A stretch of DNA of 64,000 bases from Charina bottae (lineage: Eukaryota > Chordata > Lepidosauria > Squamata > Charinaidae), in contig JALMGJ010000006.1 in NCBI GenBank assembly GCA_023362775.1, positions 53,249,501 through 53,313,500 of the forward strand. The letters are read 5' to 3'. A model generated the notes under the pieces. It was not told where the DNA came from, searched no databases, and saw nothing but the letters and a program-made list of their open reading frames with translations. Shown piece by piece: positions 10,201 through 23,312 of the stretch (position 1 is its first letter; each line of letters opens with the position of its first letter). A program made the position numbers and the translations under genes.

Positions 10201-13200
10201 TTTTAATGTTATTTATAATAAGTAACTTCTGGTGGTTTCGATTGACTGTTATTATATCATGGTTTTATGAATTTTGTCAGCCACCCACAATCTTGCAAAT
10301 GGGGCAAGATAAAAACTGTGTAAATAATAACCTATTCAAAATACGAGGACTGAATTGTACAATTCCAAAGATAGCCAAATGAATTAGCAAATGAATGAAC
10401 TTTGATTTCCAACCTTAATACCTTCCTGGCAATTGCAATATGTGACAATCTGTTTCTACAAATGTTATGGAAGATATGGATGAAACAGTAAATTCATTTT
10501 GCCTTCAGAACAGATAGCACTCTTGAAGAATGATCACATATTTGTTAATATTAGACAATATCTCAAAAGATTTTCATGCTATACAATAACTGTGAACATA
10601 TATCACGTTGAGTTACCTCAACTGTCCAATTGTAATGACTGGGTGCTACAGAGATATCACTTAATACTACCAGCCTCTTTACAAGCAACAGTAGTTAATT
10701 TGACTCAACAGTGAGCCAGAAAAACTACTGATGACCAGAAATGGACAAGCACATTAAGGAAGCAATTAAGAACTATCTGATCTACACCTCAAGAGGTGAT
10801 CTCAGAAACATTTGATACCCCATTAACTCCAGTAGAACATTATAATGGTACACAGGAGAATCTTGCTTAGGGCCTAATGGACTTTTGATAAACAAATAAT
10901 GGTAGAGTATTATTCCAAATGGCCTATAAACAAAGCAATTCAGTTCATTTCATGCTTGGTTTTTTTTTTTTCCAAGAGAAGATTTTCCTAATAAAATAGC
11001 AACTGATTAGATACAGCTTACTTGATTTGAAATGGAAAAATAATTCTGTCACAATGGGGTAAAACACAAAACTATTTCTTTATATCATCCAAAGGGCTGG
11101 TAGAAAGAATGAAGAGAAATGTAATAGTTTATGATTAGCCACATTCCAACACTAATTCATGAAACTCTATTGCCTATTAAACTACTCCTCATTCTACTAT
11201 AGAAAGTAGAATGAACTGATGAAAAGATATAAAGCCTTTGTACAACTGACTCATTAGGAACTTACAAGATTTTCTACAACAACCTATTCTGTCAAAGTAG
11301 ACATTTCTAACCGAGTCCAGAGGAAACAGCAGAGAAACAAGCACTATGTCCTTTAAAGGGGTGCCAAAAAGCATATCTTCCAACAAAGGATTTGGTGGAG
11401 GTCAAGCTGGTCTGTAAAATGAAGAAAGGGTGTCCCAGTATTTGGGAATAAGATAATTCAGTGGCATTTCAGGAGATTCAGTTAAATTAGAAATGAAACA
11501 TTTTATAATTGCCTAAGACTAATCAAGCAAACAATAACTGAATAATCTAAAAAGGATTTTGCTCTGAATTTTGTTTTAGTTTTACTGAACGAATAAACGA
11601 AATTAAAAAACAAATCTTAACAAAAGAAGACAAATCGTTCAGTAATCTTATTACAAAGAAAGCAGGAGTTTAGAAGAATACATAAAAGGCTGCTAAAGAG
11701 TTCTCAGTATTTCATCACAAGTTTTTAATGGAATCTTGCAGGTCTGTTAAGTTATAAAAAGATGGTATGTGTGTTATATGTGCATTTATATTTTGAATTA
11801 GAAGTCTGTTTTAGTGAGGGAGTTGTATGGAAAGGAGGCAGAGTGAACAGAATATGATGGAGTAGACTGAAAGAACAGAGCATTGTTCTTAATAAAACAT
11901 GTTATTGTGATCCCAATTTGAATCCAAATCTTGGATAACAGGAGCCTCTACTACACCATTCTCTCTACCAACATGTTATATATTAAGATTTTGGATAAAC
12001 AGTGTTATAAAAACTCAAAATGACTACCATCTTGGATCCTTTAATAGAGACAAGAAAGCCAGAAATGGAAAAAAATGTTTATGAAGTATTTCTATGAACT
12101 GAATGCAATGCAAAATAGTCCAAAATACACCAAATTAAGAACTAAACTAATATATGAAAGGGTAGAAAAGCTTTACTTAATGAAGGCTACATTCAAAAGC
12201 AATAGAGATTGCTGACAGTACTTCAGGTTCAGAAATGAAACCGGTTAAACAAGACTTCATGTGACAACTCATGTAGTCTGAACTTCCCATCACCACCACT
12301 TTTTCTACCCTTTTTCTGAAAATGAGCTTTCTGTAGCCATTTGATACAGTGGAGGACAAAGTCCAGAAATCACAGTGTGTTTACTACAATATTGATAGTT
12401 TATTTGGTTTTTAACATTAACTTTTTTACTTCTAAACAAACAAAACTGGAGGTAAGACCCTTACGAGTTCCACAGCTTGTAGCTCCATTTGTAACTGAAT
12501 GAATAAACTTTCCAACTGTATATATCAAATATACGTTGTGAGAAAACCAAATCATATATATTTTATTTTAAAAAGTGACTACAGTACTGCATGTGTTTCT
12601 ATTTTTCCCATTCTGTGAACTCCAGATAAGTAGATGGAAGATTTTGATTATTTCCTATAGACATTTAATTGAAAACTGCCACGGTGTATGGAAGAACAGC
12701 TGCTACCCAGAAAATAGAATGAAAAGTAGAGTTCTTCAAATATAATTTTTACAACACATATTCAGTACATGAAAAAAAAGTTACAACTGAAGAAAAACTT
12801 ATGAAATAGCCAAAGCACTGTGCTTCTCTTTGGCTCTAATAGGACTGATTTTAAAACCATTTTGAACAGCCCTGATGGATTGAATGAAAAGTGAATACTC
12901 ACTCACTGAATATATATATATGGGAGATGTGAACCAGTTACAACCCTCCCTTCATCAAATTAATATCCAACAGAATTTAATAAAAATAAGGTTAAGTAGA
13001 CAAGTTCATGCACATAGCTCAAAGAAAGGGAAATTAAGCACAGCAATTGTGATCATGTTGTTATAAATGCATAATGAACTATCAAAACAATTAGACCTCT
13101 CTTCCAGATCACTGCTCAGGAACAGTTGTAAAGATGTTGTAAGTTGTAAGTCTGTAAAGGGTCGCTTTCCAGTGTCCCACCCACCACTTTTCCTCTGAGA

Positions 13201-13607
13201 CTGACTGATGAACTGGATGGCTCTGGGATGAGTCTCTCCTGAAAGTTGGAGCACTTATCACCTAAAATGGTTTAATTTTTCCCCATGACACAGCTGCCCA
13301 CATCAACAGCAATTTATCCTACCACAATCCACCAACAGCTTGAGTGATACAAAGGTGGAATTTCTGTCAACCTTTTCAATCAATGCAATTTATCTCAAGG
13401 GTGCCAAGATTGTAATCCACTCTAGTATCTGTGTACACAGACCATACCGGAGCTATCTTTTTCAGGCTGGTTAATCCGGAAGGACGGATTTGCACTCTGT
13501 CCTCGGCACGAAGTGGGCAGGGAGGCGCAACCAAACAGGTGATGGTAGCGGTGGGGGAAGAGAGAGAAACAAACTACAGGCATCCTGACCCACCCCAGCT
13601 TTTTTAC
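10201..13607. other. SRGAP1 intron 1, proximal 3.4 kb, no recognised repeats
   Basis: AT-rich intron sequence next to the first coding exon. I see no gene, no long ORF and no repeat family I can name. Relative freedom from young repeats near the first exon is common for promoter-proximal introns. Confidence 0.5.
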
Positions 13608-13674
13608 CTTTCACTTGACTTTCGTACTCGGCTACGATCTCTTTGTCCTTTTTGAATCTGCTTGAGGATGACAT
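13608..13674 (-). CDS. SRGAP1: SRGAP1, first coding exon (SLIT-ROBO Rho GTPase activating protein 1)
   Basis: The minus strand encodes 22 residues beginning MSSSSRFKKDKEI and ending EYESQVK, plus one base of the next codon. The exon stops at a GT donor at 13607-13606 (AAAG|GTAAAA). This matches the known start of SRGAP1, whose N-terminal F-BAR domain binds membranes and senses curvature; the full protein adds RhoGAP and SH3 domains and acts downstream of Slit-Robo in cell migration. SRGAP2 and SRGAP3 start similarly, but SRFKKDKEI..EYESQVK fits SRGAP1 best, and the neighbour RXYLT1 is the human syntenic partner. The remaining exons lie to the left, outside the window, so intron 1 exceeds 13.6 kb. 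The ATG at 13674 is the first good start; the frame is open only three codons upstream to a GTG. Confidence 0.93.
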
Positions 13675-14890
13675 TATCCACACGATTTTTTCTTCTTACA
13701 CCGCGAGAGAAGGCTCCGGAGTTGGGATTACAGGATTATTGTCTTCCCACAGAGAAAGGGGGACCGACGGGATTAGGCGCGGCACTAAGCAACGCGTCCC
13801 ACGCCAGAGCCTGCCGGTTCTCGGAGTTGATGGCGCAGGTACCCCCAGCTCACCTCCACAAAAAAGAGGGGCTGAAGATAAGACTTTAAACTAATCCTGG
13901 GGCGGGCACCATCTCCAGCAGCAAGAATTGGGGAAGGGAGAGCAGCAAGCGGCGGGGCGTTCGCCTCCTCTCCCTCCCGCGGCTGCTCTTCTCCGAAGCC
14001 TCGGTTAAGTCAGCGGCACCGTCGAGCGGCCCCTCGAAGCATCGCCTGCCTCTCGCGGGGAGAAGGGATGGATCCCGGGTCGTGCTCGGCTCCGGCGCGT
14101 CCGGCGGCACTCAAATTTCTGTCGGCAGCTGCTATTGCTGTTGTCGCCTCCTCCCGGAGAGCGAGAGCTACGCAGGCGACCCACTCCCAAGAGACCAGGG
14201 CGAGGCGCCGTCTAACCTCGATCTCCAGCAGCCCCTCAAAGCGTCTCCCGGAGAAGTCCGCAGCCTCGCCCTCTGAACAAAGTTCTCGCACCCACTTGCT
14301 TCGCCCTTTCCTTCGCCTGCTCCCACTCGCCTCCCCTCCTCCGGCTGCTGCTGCCGCCAAGCCTTCGGCTGGACCCACCGTTTTGCCGCCGCCGCCGCCG
14401 CGTCAGCTGCTCGCCAGAAACGGGAAAGGGGAAATACGAGCAGCCCATCCGAAGGCGCTCAAGCAAAGAGAAAGACTTTAGTCTCCTGCCCAGCGGTGTC
14501 CAAGTGCCTATCGGGTTCTTTCCCCTCCCTGCGCTGAGCGACGTCTCTCGTAGCCAACCGCAGCTATGCAAGTTCCACTGCCGCCCAATGGCAGAGAGCA
14601 GAAGGTGGGACGTAGCGAGCGAGGTTGCCGAGTGCCTCCAGGGGTGAAGAAGCGAGCGGCCTGTGCCCAGGCTGGCGCTGGAGGCTGTGCTTAAGCGCCG
14701 GCTTTGCTAAACGCGCTGCTGCTAAGCGGGAATCAAAGCAGCTGCAAAGGGGGAGGGACGGCAGTTCAGCCGCGCGTTGTTGCTCCCCTTCCCTCGCCCT
14801 GCGAGCCTCTGGTGAGCGGGGATTTGCTGGGGAAAGGAATGCGAGGCGACGATAAGGTGTTGGAAAGCGCTTGATCCCGGCGTGGAAAGT
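13675..14890 (-). promoter_or_regulatory. SRGAP1: CpG island with SRGAP1 5' UTR and promoter
   Basis: CpG density and GC content rise sharply between about 13690 and 14870 and fall off on both sides, directly upstream of the SRGAP1 start. It contains a (CGG)n-type run on the minus strand (about 14384-14402) and CCAAT-like elements (CCAAT at 14584-14588 on plus). No TATA box is evident, as is usual for CpG-island promoters. The exact start of transcription cannot be read from sequence. The many 60-160 codon ORFs on both strands are composition artefacts. Confidence 0.8.
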
Positions 14891-16990
14891 TAAATGCGCC
14901 TGTCTGGAAGACATAAAGCTGGAAGACGGAGGTGGGAGGAGGAAAGAGAAGGGCGGCTGCTTAGTTTGGGGATCACGTCTGCAACCTTGTCGCAAGATCA
15001 CCAGAGCATTGTTTCCTTCTGTTCGTTTGAAAACCGTGTTCATTTAGGTGTCTCCGCCATCCCTTGTCCCTTTTAAGTATCCTATTAAATAGCTATTGGG
15101 AGGGGAAACTATAGGGTATTATGATGGTCTTATGCCGAGAAAGAATGTGTGTGTGCGCGCGCGCGCATCTATATTTATATCTTCCACTAATGCGCCTAGA
15201 AGTATACGAAGTAACCACACCCATCTTTGTGGAAGACACGCGTGCACAGCCCAGATCCGAAGGCGAAGGAATAACTTAATGCCACGGAGAAGGCCCTCGG
15301 CTTGCGAAATACAATAGTACACTGATGCTTGCTTTAAGTAGCTTGCTTCTTAAAAGAGTGTGTGGCGGAAAAATAATTGTTCTGCTGCTATTGTTAAGTT
15401 GTGAGCGATGATAGGAACACAGAAATCTTTCAGATTTTTTGTTTTTCTAAGCTGTTTCCAAGATTGGCGATTGAAGTTGATGTTTTATGGCAATTCAGCA
15501 AAATACTAATAATATATATCTCATGTATAACCCGTTTTTCCAAGGAGCTGTGATGACCTCCTCAACCAATTTTACCCTTACAATAACTCTGTGAGATAGG
15601 TTCAGCTGTGTCTGGCAATAGTGGGCTTCATGGCAGAATAAGAGTTAAAACAAAATCTCCCTAATATAAGTTTGCCAATTAAGCACGCTACATTTTGACA
15701 GTGCTGGCTGAGAAATGCAACGTATCTGGACAGCTGCAGTATGGAAAAGACTAAAATCAAATGCAGAATAATTTAATGTTGGTTGGTGGTGATGGTTATT
15801 TCCCCCACTGAGTTGACAGTGATTTAAAGAAGCATTGTTTCTTATGTCTGCACTATCTGTAAAGAGATTGACCAGGTCTTTATATTGGGCAGTTGATAGC
15901 AAGATAAGGGAAGTGTGTATACATTCAGTGTGAGAAGAGAAAAAAAACCCTATTTCCAGCTCATATCTATAACCTGGCCCTAGCTTTCAGTTTGACTATT
16001 TAAACATAATAATCAAATTAGGCATTTCTGTGATAAGGGTTATTTTCCCAATTTGGATTAAAAAATTATTAATTTCCTCAGAATTGGGCTCAAGACTGGA
16101 TGAAGCAAGAAGAGTCTTCTACCAATTTAAATTCATCATCCCATTAGAAGCACTACATCATACATCGAGATATTATTTAAAGCACAAAAATGCTTTTATT
16201 TTATACAGATTTTTGTTGTTTATGGAGGCTTTAATTGAACAATCAGTTTCAGGGAATTCTATATTAAATACCAGAATAATTGTTACTTATTCTAGTACAG
16301 GATCATTAGCATGTTAGGGACAGCTATAGTTCCCAAAGATAGCCATAGGCTGATATGTGCATTTCATGTTGCAGTATAGTCATGGGAAACATGTCTGGGA
16401 TTTCTTCAGATAATTGAGGCAAAGCTTGGTTGCCAAATTATATGTGGATTCTAAGATGGCCTGGCTGAATTAATTAGATTAACCATCTTCTAAGAATTGA
16501 AGAAGGATTGTACACTGTTATAATGGTGCAGTGTTCTTCCACGCTGTTTAAAGGAGTTACTAAGCTCATGATTTCAGACTGAAGTCAGCTCTGACTAACA
16601 TGACAAGCAATCATGCTTGGATCATATAATGTAAGTCATAAAAGAATTTAGATAAGAATGGAGAGAACTTTGAGGACACCTGCAAGGTTATTCTTCAAAG
16701 CCTGCTTTTATTTATATACAGTATATGGGGTGGGGGTCATGAAGGCAATCTGGTAAAGTAATGCTTTCACTTAAAAGAAATAACTTTTATTTTGAAGTTT
16801 TTATGTTTTTGTGACCCACTTTCATTAACATGCAGATCTGTTTGACGTTTAGCTCATTCTATTTTGTTTTGTATTTTTTCCTGCTAGTGTGATTATCTCA
16901 TTTCAGACAGATCTCTTCACTTTCTGCTAAATCTTTTTCCATTTACGCAAGGTAGACCTCTAAATAAAAGACCTATAAAAGACCTATAAA
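14891..16990. other. Intergenic DNA upstream of SRGAP1
   Basis: The sequence shifts from moderate CpG near the island to AT-rich. A (GC/GT) run at about 15146-15168 is the only simple repeat. No gene is seen. The stretch may hold SRGAP1 enhancers, but the sequence alone does not show any. Confidence 0.5.
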
Positions 16991-16996
16991 ATATAA

Positions 16997-17327
16997 AAGG
17001 GGCGTGGTGGCTCAGCGGGTAAGACGCCAGGCTTGTCGATCAGAAGATCGCAAGTTCGGAGGTTCGAATCCCTAGCCCTGCGTGCGGAGTGAGCTCCCGC
17101 ACTAGCTCCAGCTCTTGCCAACCTAGCAATTTGAAAGCATGCAAATGCAAGTAGATTAATAGGTACCACTTCGGTGGGTAGGTAACAGCGTTCCGCATGT
17201 GTCACGCGGCCACATGACCGTGGAAGCGTCTTCGGACAACGCTGGCTCTTCGGCTAACAAACGGAGATGAGCACCAGCCCCTAGAGTCGGACACGACTGC
17301 ACAAATGTGCGGGGGGAACCTTTACCT
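16997..17327 (+). mobile_element. Sauria-type SINE
   Basis: The tRNA-like head GGGGCGTGGTGGCTCAGCGG is followed by a B-box-like GGAGGTTCGAATCCC, the body 'gagctcccgcactagctccagctcttgccaacctagc', and the tail 'cccctagagtcggacacgactgcacaaatgtgcgggggg', ending CCTTTACCTTTT. It is the cleanest copy of the family in the window. It is flanked by AGACCTATAAAA at about 16980-16990 and 17333-17342. Confidence 0.88.
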
Positions 17328-18420
17328 TTTTAGACCTATAAAAGTGAGATACTTTATCAGTAGGCAAAACCTAGAGTGGGTAGTTCATGGCAACATCCCT
17401 AGTCATTAATGTAAATTGCTCATACTCTTTATATGTAAGTTGAAGTAATAATTGTACTGGGTCAGAAAGAAGATTGCATATGAACGTATAAGCTCTTCTA
17501 TTAAAAATATTAAACTCCCTGATGAAAGAGATCTGCCTGTTGTTTATGCATAAGAAATTCTGTAAGATGGCAAGAAGGAACAGCGTAAGCTACCTTATAA
17601 AGGATATGAAATTGGGCTATCTATCCAGTATTACCTACACCAGGCATGGGAAATGTGGCTTTTTGGATGTGGCTAAACTACAGCTCCCAGCAGCCAATAC
17701 AACTGAGAAAGACAGCTTTCCTACCCCAGTGTAGAAAGCCTGGCACACAGCTCCTTGGGTTCAGGCAGGGGTTTTCCCCTCAAATCTGCAAGTTTCTGTG
17801 GACAAAACATGTATTTTAACATTAAATTGTGATTCTTCTTCAAAGTTATTGTAAATAATAAATTCATTAGCAATTAGTAAAGGATTAGTTTATGTTTTCA
17901 GGAGGGGTGTGCCCAATTCATAACATCATGGGCTGGTATAACGGCCTTATATGGTGTTTTGGGAGTAGTTTCATCTGACTATAGGAGAAGGGGATCTAAG
18001 AGCTCACCCCATGTCCCTTTAATTATGGCTATAAGATGCCTTACAAACCTGGTGAACTAGCCTTCTCTTCAGCCCCAGGCCATTGCTGAGGCCACCTAAT
18101 TTCATATTTATTTGATCCAGTGTTAAAGTGGTATTTTCCATCTTCTCCTGAAGCAGAGTTTGTGGTACTTCACTGGGATTTGACTTGTTCCTGTTGGCCA
18201 TTTTCGGCTACAGCAGGGATGTCCCTCCCCACTGATCACTGATGACTTCTGTCTGTGGCCTTTTTGGCTTCAGGAGCAAGAGTGATCAGGCACCAGGCAT
18301 CTGATATTAACCCTTCACTGTGCAAGCTCCTTGTCTACGCAGGTAGATAAATGCCCAACTGACAGGCCACTTATGTGTCAGAGCAGTGCTGACTGGACTG
18401 AGAGAGTCCAATTGCCAGTG
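17328..18420. other. Intergenic sequence; possible short inverted-repeat element at 17637-17735
   Basis: No gene. At 17637-17735 the phrase 'actacagctcccagcagcc' resembles a widespread amniote short repeat (also near 700 and 42450), but I cannot set its ends. Confidence 0.35.
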
Positions 18421-18429
18421 GCTATCAAT

Positions 18430-18690
18430 GCCCCCACCCCAAGCAGCTGCTTTTAGAGCTCACAACAGAGTGAGCGATAGAGTGGGCCGATGGAGTGAGC
18501 AATAGAATGAGCAACAGGGAGAGATGGCAATGGACAGAGTGATGGAGAAAGTGATAAAGAAAGGACACTGACTGAAGATACAGTGAGAATGTGAGAAGAA
18601 AAGCAAGGAAGAAGAAGGTGAGGAAAGAGTTGAGTGAAGAAGAAAGTCTGAGCATGATGGTGAGGGAGACAATGAGAGAGAGTGATAATC
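18430..18690. repeat. Purine-rich degenerate tandem sequence
   Basis: The + strand is almost all A and G with a loose period (GAGTGAGCGATAGAGTGGG, then GAGTGAGCAATAGAATGAGC and onward). This produces three overlapping minus-strand ORFs of 121-122 codons, all leucine/serine-rich, none with a recognisable domain. The open frames are explained by the lack of stop codons in pyrimidine-rich sequence. Confidence 0.6.
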
Positions 18691-20087
18691 TGTAAATCCC
18701 CCATGAGGTAGGAGCTGCAGTTGGTGACCTGTGGAGTAAGTGTGGACTTCCCAGTAAAGCAGGAGAGGCAGAAAGCCCCATCCATCCCATAGATCAGGTT
18801 CAGAGAGAAGGCTAAACCCATCTGTCAAAACTCACCTCTTTTCCCAGTCCCACTCAACATTAGGAGGAAGGACTGGGGAATATTTTTTCCTGTTGGCAGG
18901 AAATCTACTGATCACCTCCCTTAATTTGTGGCACATTAAAGCTGTCGAGACAGCACCATTTGCCAGCCTTGTTACTGAGGCAGAATAGAGATCAGCTGTT
19001 GAGACAGCAAATTATGCTGGCCTACTTTGTGTCGCCTCACCGGCTGGAGCAGAACATGTTGAACCGGCCTCCTGGATGTGCCTCTAGACTCGGGAGCTGT
19101 AAATTATAGGGATCAGCACACATTTCTCCGTCATAAAAGCAGTGATTTATGTTTAAACACATGATGTCATAACTATAAATGCATAAGCATAATAAAATAG
19201 TACTAAAAGCTTTTGCATTGCAGTCTTTCATTATATGTTCTCATTAGCTGTTGAAACAGTTTATGGGTTATGCTATTTTTTTAAAAAAGACATCCTTGAA
19301 TACCTTTCCTGAAATATCACTGAGATTGACTAAGATACCATCATATGAAGCCTTTAGCAGCTTCCTTAAAAGAGAAAGTTGGAACTGATTTTCAAGGGAG
19401 CAGACTGCAGAAATGATAGAAGAAATTTTAATCATTTAGGTCTTTAATTAGATTTTATTAGGATTTCCAAAATAATTGTCAGCATTATTATGAGGAATGT
19501 GCATGTACAGCGTTAGCAGAATTAACAAGCATCTAATATATATGTAAACAGAATACAGATTTACTTAAAAATTGTTTAATATGAAGATTTTTCTTTAAAT
19601 ACTAATGTTTCTATTCAATTTCTATTGTATACATGAATACTATAAATAACAAAAACCTAAGAATATAGTTCTCAGTTTGGGATTCAATAATTAACAATTC
19701 ATGAAAATTCTATTAATTTCAGTGGATCTCCTGTATGATCAGGTTTGGATACAACTCCTTCAGTTGGCTATAAAAAATTAAGAACTTTACTAATCTGCAA
19801 CATGATGTTTGTTTGTTTTATTTGCACTGTATATTTGAGTTTATTCAATTCATTTTGCACTGTGGATTTTAGCTTAATATTTAACTTTGACATGTAAAAA
19901 TAAGGAAAAATGCCCTCAGTATTTTTTTGACAAGGGGGTAGCTAAATTAAAATGCATTCCAGAAAGGTCTATTTATATAAAATCAATAAAGTCAAGTCAA
20001 GCTCAACTCCTGGAAAATGTACATATAATTTTTTTGGCAGCAATACAAAGGGATTTGCCATTGCCTCCTTCAGACAAAGTTAGCAAG
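18691..20087. other. Intergenic AT-rich sequence without recognised features
   Basis: I see no gene, RNA gene or nameable repeat here. Confidence 0.5.
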
Positions 20088-20092
20088 AGATA

Positions 20093-20145
20093 TCCATCCA
20101 TCCATCCATCCATCCATCCATCCATCCATCCATTCATTCATTCCA
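20093..20145 (+). repeat. (ATCC)n microsatellite
   Basis: About 10 ATCC units followed by ATTC units. Confidence 0.9.
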
Positions 20146-20458
20146 CTGAGATATTTAGAGGTTTGTAGGCCAGATGAAAAAGATTGACTAATGGACTAGA
20201 ATTGATTTTAAAAAGTTCAGTAGCGTTAAGGATATTTTTTTAAAAAATCACTAGACAGAACTCTGTTTGTAACATAGCACTGTTATTTTCTGAATGGTTT
20301 TAGAATCTGAATGGAGAATTATCTTATTCACTGAATGTTTTTATAAGTGCCAATTTCATCTTTTTAACTAGATGGATAATCTAAAACTATACATATGACA
20401 AACTGAATCCTTAATATTGATTGCAGGAAAGTTTTTATATGCCAGCAAGAATCCTTGA

Positions 20459-20712
20459 GAGCCAGTTTGGTCTAGTGGTTAAGGTGCTGGGCTAGAAACC
20501 AGGAGACTGTGAGTTCTAGTCCAGCCTTAGGCATGAAAGCCGGCTGGGTGACCTTGGGCCAGTCCCTCTCTCTCAGCCCAACTCACCTCACAGGGTTGTT
20601 ATTGTGGGGAAATAGAAGGAGGAAGGAGTATTAGGTATGTTCGCCGCCTTGAGTTATTTATAAAAATAATAAAGGCGGGATAGAAAATAAATAAATAAAT
20701 AAATAAATAAAT
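20459..20712 (+). mobile_element. tRNA-type SINE (family S1), full length
   Basis: The head GCCAGTTTGGTCTAGTGGTT is a tRNA-like A-box region, with a B-box-like GTGAGTTCTAGTCC. The body is 'aaagccggctgggtgaccttgggccagtc' and 'ctcacctcacagggttg'. The tail is 'cgccttgagttatttataaaaataataaaggcggg', ending (AAAT)n. The tail contains a small inverted repeat, CGCCTT...AAGGCG. Other copies are at 31752, 53090, 47820, 63220 and 2341. Confidence 0.85.
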
Positions 20713-20899
20713 CCTATGGTAGCTGGGAATGTATCTGAGATGGATGGCATTTATTTCTGAGTAAACATTCCAACTCCTCCCCTCCAGATCCTGCTCTTCA
20801 TCCTGATTATGGAGAGGGTTGTTCCTGGGAGGGATGAACAAAGAATGCCTGGACAGCACACCAAAATTAAATAAATAAATAACAGCAGGGTCATCCAAG

Positions 20900-23254
20900 G
20901 TATGAAGGTCATCCCAGCTGCCCAGCTAAAGCAAGCCGGGATCTATATCAGGCAGCAGTGATGTAGGAATATGCTGGAAGCATTGGCAAAGGCATAATTT
21001 CATACTGTGTGGGGGAAGGCATTGGTAAACTACTCCTGCATTTTACCGAGAAAGCTTCCTGGATAGACAATATAAAGTGATTGACGATATGCTGCTGGAT
21101 GATGGGCCCCTCAGGCCAGATGGCATTCAACATGCTACTGAGGAAAAGCTGAGAATCTTTCAGAATACTAATAGTATTTGTGATGTGGCTATATTAAAGC
21201 CTTTGGGATATCCAGTGACTGATGTTACCATGACGGAAAGAAAAGAAAAGCCAAAGCTGGAAAAGAAAATCTGAAGCTGCAAAGACAAAATTACAGGAAC
21301 ATGGAATGTAAGAAGCATGAACATGGGAAAGCTCAACACAGTGAAAGATGAAATTGACTATACACTGATATTGTAGGCATCAGTGAATTGTAATAGACTG
21401 AAATTGGACATACCATTTACTACTCAAGATACAGAACAGTGCTGCTTTTATAGTCATGAAGGATATAGCAAAGGCAATACTCGGCTACAGTACAGACTTA
21501 AGGACAACCCTTTAATAATATGTTTATATAAGTTTATGCTCCAACCACTGAGGCAGAAGAAGAGGCAGGTGAAGAGTTTTATGGTCAAGTTCAATTTGAA
21601 ATTGACGGAACATGCAAGCAGAATGTACTGCTTGGGATTGGAGACTGCAATGCCAAAGTTGGAAATAATGAGAAAAATGTAGTTGGACTGTATGGCCTAG
21701 GAAACTGAAATGAAACGGGAGCAACTTATCTGTTTTTGCCAATCCAACAATTTTTCACTGCTAACACGTTCTTCAAACAACCAAAACTGTGCCTATATAC
21801 ATCAATGTCACCAGAGGGAACCAAGAGAAATAAAATTGACAATATTACTGGTACAAGAAGGTGGAAAAGTTCAATTACAGTATAACAGAAAAGATATGGC
21901 CAGGGGCTGACTGTGGAACAGATCACAAACTGCTCATGTGCAAGTTCCAAATCAGGCTAGAGCAAAATAACAAACCCAATCATTTTCCATTACATGATCT
22001 CGAGCATATGCCCACCTTTTTCAAGGAAAACTTCAGGAATTGCTTTGAAGTCCCAAAGCTCATTGATAGGGAACCAGAGGAACTGTGGAATGAAATCAAC
22101 TATGATTTGATTAAGGATGAATGTGAAAAGAGATTGTCAAAAGATGAAGACCAAGAAACAGAAGAAACCAAACTGGATATAAAAAAGACAATGGAAATTG
22201 CCAAGAGGAAAAATAAGTGAAAGCCAAGAAAGACAAAGGTCTCAGGAAGGAACTTATCAAATAATTTCAAAGAGTTGTTAGAAGAGACAAGAAACAATAC
22301 TGTAATGACATCTATAAAGATACTGAATATGGAAACAGATACAGAAAAACAAAGGACATTTTTCAAAACCTTTTGAAACTCAGAAAGTGGTTCCAATCTT
22401 GAAATGGTATGCTTAAGGGTACCAATAGACAGATAGTAACTGACTCAAAGAAGATCAAACAAAAATATAAATATATTGAAATTCCATACAGTAGGGATGT
22501 CAATATCCATTAAAAGACATTCCTTATATACAAGAATTATTAGTGCTAGAGGATGAAGTTAGATCAGCACTCTGGTCATTACCAAGCAGGAAGGCTAGAG
22601 AAATTAATGGAATATCTACAATAATAAGGCAAGAAGCAGAAGAAAATCAGTAAAATATCAGTAAACTATGCCAGGAAATCTGGAGAATGACAGAGTGGCG
22701 AGCAGATTGGAAGAAGTCAGTCTACATAGCAATACCAAAGAAAGGAGACTTAACAGAGTGTGCAAACTACAGTATCATACAATATCCTTAATTTCACATA
22801 CTAGCAAAATAAAGATTAGGATCACCCAACACAGCCCTCCATGGAAAGGGAAATGCCAGATGTTCAAGCTGTTTTAGAAAAGTTTGAGTAACAAGGGATG
22901 TTAGTGCTAATGCACAATGGTTGATTGAGAAAACCAAAGAATACCAAAAAGATGTCAGTATGAGTTTCATTGATTATAGAAATGCCTTTGATTGTGTTGA
23001 CCATATCAAGCTGTGGAATGTCCCTAGGAAAATGGGAATCCCAGAACATCTCGTTGTCCTTGTGGAAATTCATACACAGGACAGGAAACCACAGTCCAGA
23101 CTAAATATGATGAAATAGACTAGCTTCAGGTTGACAAAGCAATGAGACAAATCTGTATACTTTCTCCTGAATATATACTGTGAAAGCTGGATTGGAAGGA
23201 GATGAATGTGGTTTTCCAATTGGAGGAGGAAGTATCAATAACCTGTGCTTTTGT
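20900..23254 (+). pseudogene. Older BovB (RTE) LINE, 5' portion
   Basis: The decayed element runs from a 5' region at about 20900 through the APE-type endonuclease start (TWNVRSMNMGKLNTV, 21300-21345), later endonuclease motifs (near 21640 and 21905-21930, 'gactgtggaacagatcac') and RT fingers (SFIDYRNAFDCVDHIKLW, 22963-23020). It stops at 23254 in the coding sequence for NNLCF, just before the YADD catalytic loop. Multiple frameshifts and stops are present. The continuation is at 26572 beyond a younger insertion. Confidence 0.85.
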
Positions 23255-23312
23255 CAGCCCTTTAAGTTAGTCCAAACTAGGATGCCAGAATTATGAATGC
23301 TAGTACTACCAA

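Noticed and set aside
14010..14378. Possible upstream ORF of SRGAP1 (122 codons)
   Set aside because: The listed start at 14378 is GTG, and the transcription start is unknown, so it cannot be supported.
13886..15043. Several ORFs of 60-159 codons on both strands in the CpG island
   Set aside because: GC-rich sequence lacks stop codons; the peptides are Arg/Ala/Ser-rich, some start at non-ATG codons, and none has a domain.
18425..18828. Three overlapping 121-122 codon minus ORFs with hydrophobic Leu/Ser-rich sequence
   Set aside because: The underlying DNA is a purine-rich degenerate tandem repeat; open frames in all three phases point to composition and not coding.
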